Assembly (NCBI RefSeq): GCF_003255815.1
Contig: NC_037673.1
Location: forward strand, 86,030,550-86,094,549
Length of the DNA: 64,000 nt
Source of the DNA: Theropithecus gelada
Lineage: Eukaryota > Chordata > Mammalia > Primates > Cercopithecidae
Direction of reading: 5' to 3'
The notes under the pieces are model-generated. The model was not told the DNA's origin. It worked only from the letters and a program-made list of their open reading frames with translations, and did no database searches. This document shows positions 61,694 to 64,000 of this stretch, piece after piece. Numbering within the stretch: position 1 is the first letter of the stretch; each line of letters starts with the position of its first letter. The position numbers and the translations under genes are program-made.

Positions 61694-62074
61694 TGAAATC
61701 ACTTTAAATGCGAACACTGGAGTTCATACCAGGTGGCTACAGTTTTGAAAATCAAAGTTCCTTGTATAATAAACACGACACAATACAATTAAAATAAAGA
61801 TGAATACTTTTCTGATCTGATACATTTCATGATTAATATAAAAATGTTTTCCTTGCTGCTTGTGTATACAATGCTTACATGAAATACAAGCTAACATTTT
61901 AGTTATGTGGGAAAAATAAATCATAAGATAGAATAATAATGTTAATTCTATAAATTTCATAAAACTTTTATGATAAATGTTTTCAAAAATAGGAAATTTT
62001 AAAATACCCATGGATTACTTAGGTTTATGTAAATTATTTAATATGTTGTCTTTCTCCATTTTATTTTTATTTTA

Positions 62075-62372
62075 GTTTTTTTTTTTTTTTTTGAGAGAGG
62101 ATCTTACTCTGATGCCCCGGCTGGAGTGCAGTGGCACAGTCATGGCTCACTGCAGCCTCAACCTCCTGAGCTCATGCAGTCCTCCTGCATCAGCCTTCTG
62201 AATAGCTGGGAATACAGGTGTGCATCACCATGCCCAGCTAAGTTTTAATGTTTTTTGTAGAGATGAAGTTGCATTATGTTGCCCAGGCTGGTCTCGAACT
62301 CCTGAGCACAAATAATCCTTCCTCTTCAGCCTCCCAAAGAGCTGGGATTACAGTCATGACCCACCATGCCTT
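62075..62372 (-). mobile_element. Old Alu (AluJ-like), antisense
   Basis: T18 run then gagagaggatcttactctga, with tcactgcagcctcaacctcc and gagctgggattacagtcatg; diverged as expected for AluJ. It ends about 260 bp before the candidate terminal exon. Confidence 0.9.
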
Positions 62373-62633
62373 TCCCCTACCCCCCATTTTTTTCAGTACA
62401 CCAAATGGATGGTGTTTATTGCCATTGCACTCCACCATGGGAATCCATAAATGTTACAGGATGTGGCATGAATATGATAAGCTGTGGGTGACGTGTATTT
62501 TTCAGGTACTAGCTCTAATCATGTGATTTGATTGCTTACTGACCATGTGCCAATCATTGTGTCACCACATTGCTGTTCCGTGAGATACACATTTAAATCT
62601 CCAACTAATTTTTGTGTTTTCTGTGTTTTTTAG

Positions 62634-62745
62634 GATCCGCAACATGATCATACACTATTTTCAAACATTAGAGTGGTAGCAATTTCAGACACCAGTTTCT
62701 TTCCTAATTATCAATTGTAATATCAATAAAATGGAAACTTATATT
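62634..62745 (+). CDS. Candidate alternative terminal exon of ADGRV1 in intron 5
   Basis: A strong-looking 3' splice site precedes it: branch-point-like aactaat at about 62603-62609, then a T/G/C tract of 22 bases ending gtttttttag|GATCCG at 62633/62634. Joined to exon 5 (phase 0) the frame reads 28 codons beginning DPQHDHTLFSNIRVV and ending NYQL, then TAA at 62718-62720. AATAAA follows five bases later. There is no donor before the stop, so it would be a last exon. The product would be residues 1-186 plus 28, about 214 residues: signal peptide, Calx-beta 1 and half of Calx-beta 2, hence a secreted short form. The 28-residue tail resembles nothing I know. The cleavage site, and so the exon end, is estimated. 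It may equally be a non-functional decoy. Confidence 0.4.
62725..62730 (+). terminator. Canonical polyadenylation signal AATAAA in intron 5
   Basis: AATAAA five bases after the stop of the candidate terminal exon. A GU-rich stretch, gttttgttcatgcttgtggg, follows at 62778-62797, at a usual distance for a downstream element. Confidence 0.5.
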
Positions 62746-63797
62746 TATGTAACACAATTCTATGGAAGCATAGAATAGTTTTGTTCATGCTTGTGGGTGT
62801 CCACATCATATGGTAGTTATGTTAACTACACAGAACATAGAACAGCAGAGGGCAATAATGCATGAAAAACATAGTAAACACTAACCAAATATGCAGTAGT
62901 CTTGCAAGTTCTACACTGGAAGTCATACACAATTTTTCAGGTACTTAGGAATATGCATTTAGACAATACATTTTTGAAAGTTTTTCTGATAAATATTGGA
63001 AAAATTAGAAAATAATTGGCTGTAGAAAGAATAAATCATCCAGGTTAGAGTGTTTTCAACTTATCTATGGATGTCTAAAGTTATTTTATCACATTTGTAG
63101 CCTGTTTTCTGTTTAAATAATTATAAGTAACGTTTTTGGAGTGCTTAATATTGCCATATATTGTTGTAAGTGCTTTATATTGATTATAACTGCATACAGA
63201 TAGCACCCCTCCCTGGCACTCGATCTCTCTCATACTATTCTTAATTTTTTCTCTATGATACTTATTATCATATAACACACACCCATTCATTTATTTATCA
63301 TTTATTCCCTTCCTTTAAATGTCAGGTCTATATGGTGCGGAGTTAGCACTGTTCACTGCTAAATCTTTAGTACCTAGAAGAGATGCGGCATGGAGTACTC
63401 AACAAATGCTTTTTTAATGAATGATTTTATTCATTCTTCACATCTTCACATCCAGCTTGTGAAGTGGAAAATATTAGCATTTGATTCTGTTACTTGAGGG
63501 AATTTACTAATCTTGAATACCCTTTCTTCCAAAAAGAAATATTTATAGAGTATTTCTCCCCTCAGGTTTAACGTAATGCTTGAGAAAAAGCAGCTCATAG
63601 AAACCACGTACTTTAATGCAGTTATAGTCAATATCTATAATTACGTTATAGGACCTATTAATTTGAAGGGCAGAATGATGTAATTCTTTCAGAACATCTT
63701 TAAACTTCAGATTTTTGTCAGCTGACATCACAATGATGCTTTCTCAATCTCGAGAAGTATTTTGTATTTATTGACGGCATTGTGTGTTTCTTTTCAG

Positions 63798-63911
63798 GTA
63801 GAGGGTGGCCCAAATTCCCCTGATGAAGATTTGAGTCCAGTTAAAGGAAATATCACCTTTCCCCCTGGCAGAGCAACAGTAATTTATAACTTGACAGTAC
63901 TCGACGATGAG
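63798..63911 (+). CDS. ADGRV1: ADGRV1 exon 6: middle of Calx-beta 2
   Basis: 114 nt, phase 0 at both ends; acceptor ttttcag|GTA. It encodes residues 187-224, VEGGPNSPDEDLSPVKGNIT onward to NLTVLDDE. The sequons NIT and NLT are present. Ser193 replaces the Pro I recall in human. The calcium-loop motif of Calx-beta 2 (LDDE-VPENDE) is cut by the following intron. The donor is GAG|gttggc, with T at +3 and G at +4, weaker than the other donors in the window; reading through it gives a stop after two codons, so it must be spliced for the full-length protein. Confidence 0.97.
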
Positions 63912-64000
63912 GTTGGCTAATGTTACATACCCAAATGGGACAAGGACCCTGTGTTGCAGGACACAGTCCTATATAAACTTAGTGTATTGTGGCCAGTCAT
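63912..64000 (+). other. ADGRV1: ADGRV1 intron 6, start
   Basis: Begins gttggc; the window ends in this intron. About 84 further exons, encoding the remaining Calx-beta repeats, pentraxin and EAR domains, GAIN/GPS and seven-helix region, are expected downstream from knowledge of the gene. Confidence 0.9.

Larger units (their letters stand above)
61361..63797 (+). other. ADGRV1: ADGRV1 intron 5
   Basis: Starts gtaagt and ends cttttcag. Holds two antisense Alus, a candidate alternative terminal exon (62634 on) and an L2-like 3' tail at about 63340-63430 (agtactcaacaaatgctttt). Confidence 0.9.

Noticed and set aside
1..64000. CRISPR array, tRNA, snRNA or other RNA gene, bacterial-type operon
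   Set aside because: Looked for and not found. Regular repeats here are microsatellites and transposons; no tRNA, U6, 5S or Y RNA sequence was recognised.

Overview
The window is vertebrate nuclear DNA from a primate, almost certainly an Old World monkey. It carries the promoter and the first six coding exons of ADGRV1 (GPR98/VLGR1), the very large calcium-binding adhesion GPCR of the Usher type 2 complex. The gene identification rests on spliced coding sequence I can read directly: 672 nt in six exons on the + strand, giving 224 codons that match the ADGRV1 N-terminus as I know it. The species call rests on two AluY copies (2722-3026 and 42411-42632) that carry the sequence gatccggccactgcactcc in the right monomer, which I associate with cercopithecid AluY subfamilies, and on a few substitutions in the coding exons relative to the human protein I recall.

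Layout. 1-6290 is intergenic DNA upstream of ADGRV1: a solo MaLR LTR, a young Alu, a (TTCC)n tract and old fragments, with no gene. 6290-7260 is the only CpG island; it holds the TATA-less promoter and the short coding part of exon 1 (6836-6857, 22 nt). Intron 1 runs from 6858 to 54709 (47.9 kb) and is mostly transposon debris: a nested old L1 with Alu and LTR insertions (12480-19100), a second composite L1 region with inverted arms (20376-24740), a degraded L1M tail (28190-29525), an L1 with a twin-priming inversion inserted into an older L1 (34087-35838), a solo MST/THE1 LTR (36240-36597), several Alus and many MIR/L2 fossils. Exons 2-6 lie at 54710-54894, 57692-57841, 58975-59070, 61256-61360 and 63798-63911, and the gene continues beyond the window.

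Protein view. Exon 1 plus exon 2 give a short leader and the signal peptide. Exons 2-4 give the first Calx-beta repeat, including the acidic CDDDLPEPDE calcium-binding loop. Exons 5-6 start the second Calx-beta repeat, whose acidic loop is split by intron 6.

Points worth a second look. Intron 5 contains a well-formed candidate alternative terminal exon (62634 to about 62745) with branch point, pyrimidine tract, acceptor, 28 in-frame codons, stop, AATAAA and GU-rich sequence; it would give a short secreted N-terminal product of about 214 residues. The polypyrimidine tract of exon 2 is a (TTTTG)n microsatellite. Intron 1 holds a near-perfect 86-bp palindrome and two large inverted duplications. 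I see no prokaryotic-type system, no RNA gene, and no other protein-coding gene. All other open frames I examined are short and chance-like or lie inside Alu/L1 sequence. Repeat family names are from memory of consensus sequences and not from a database search.
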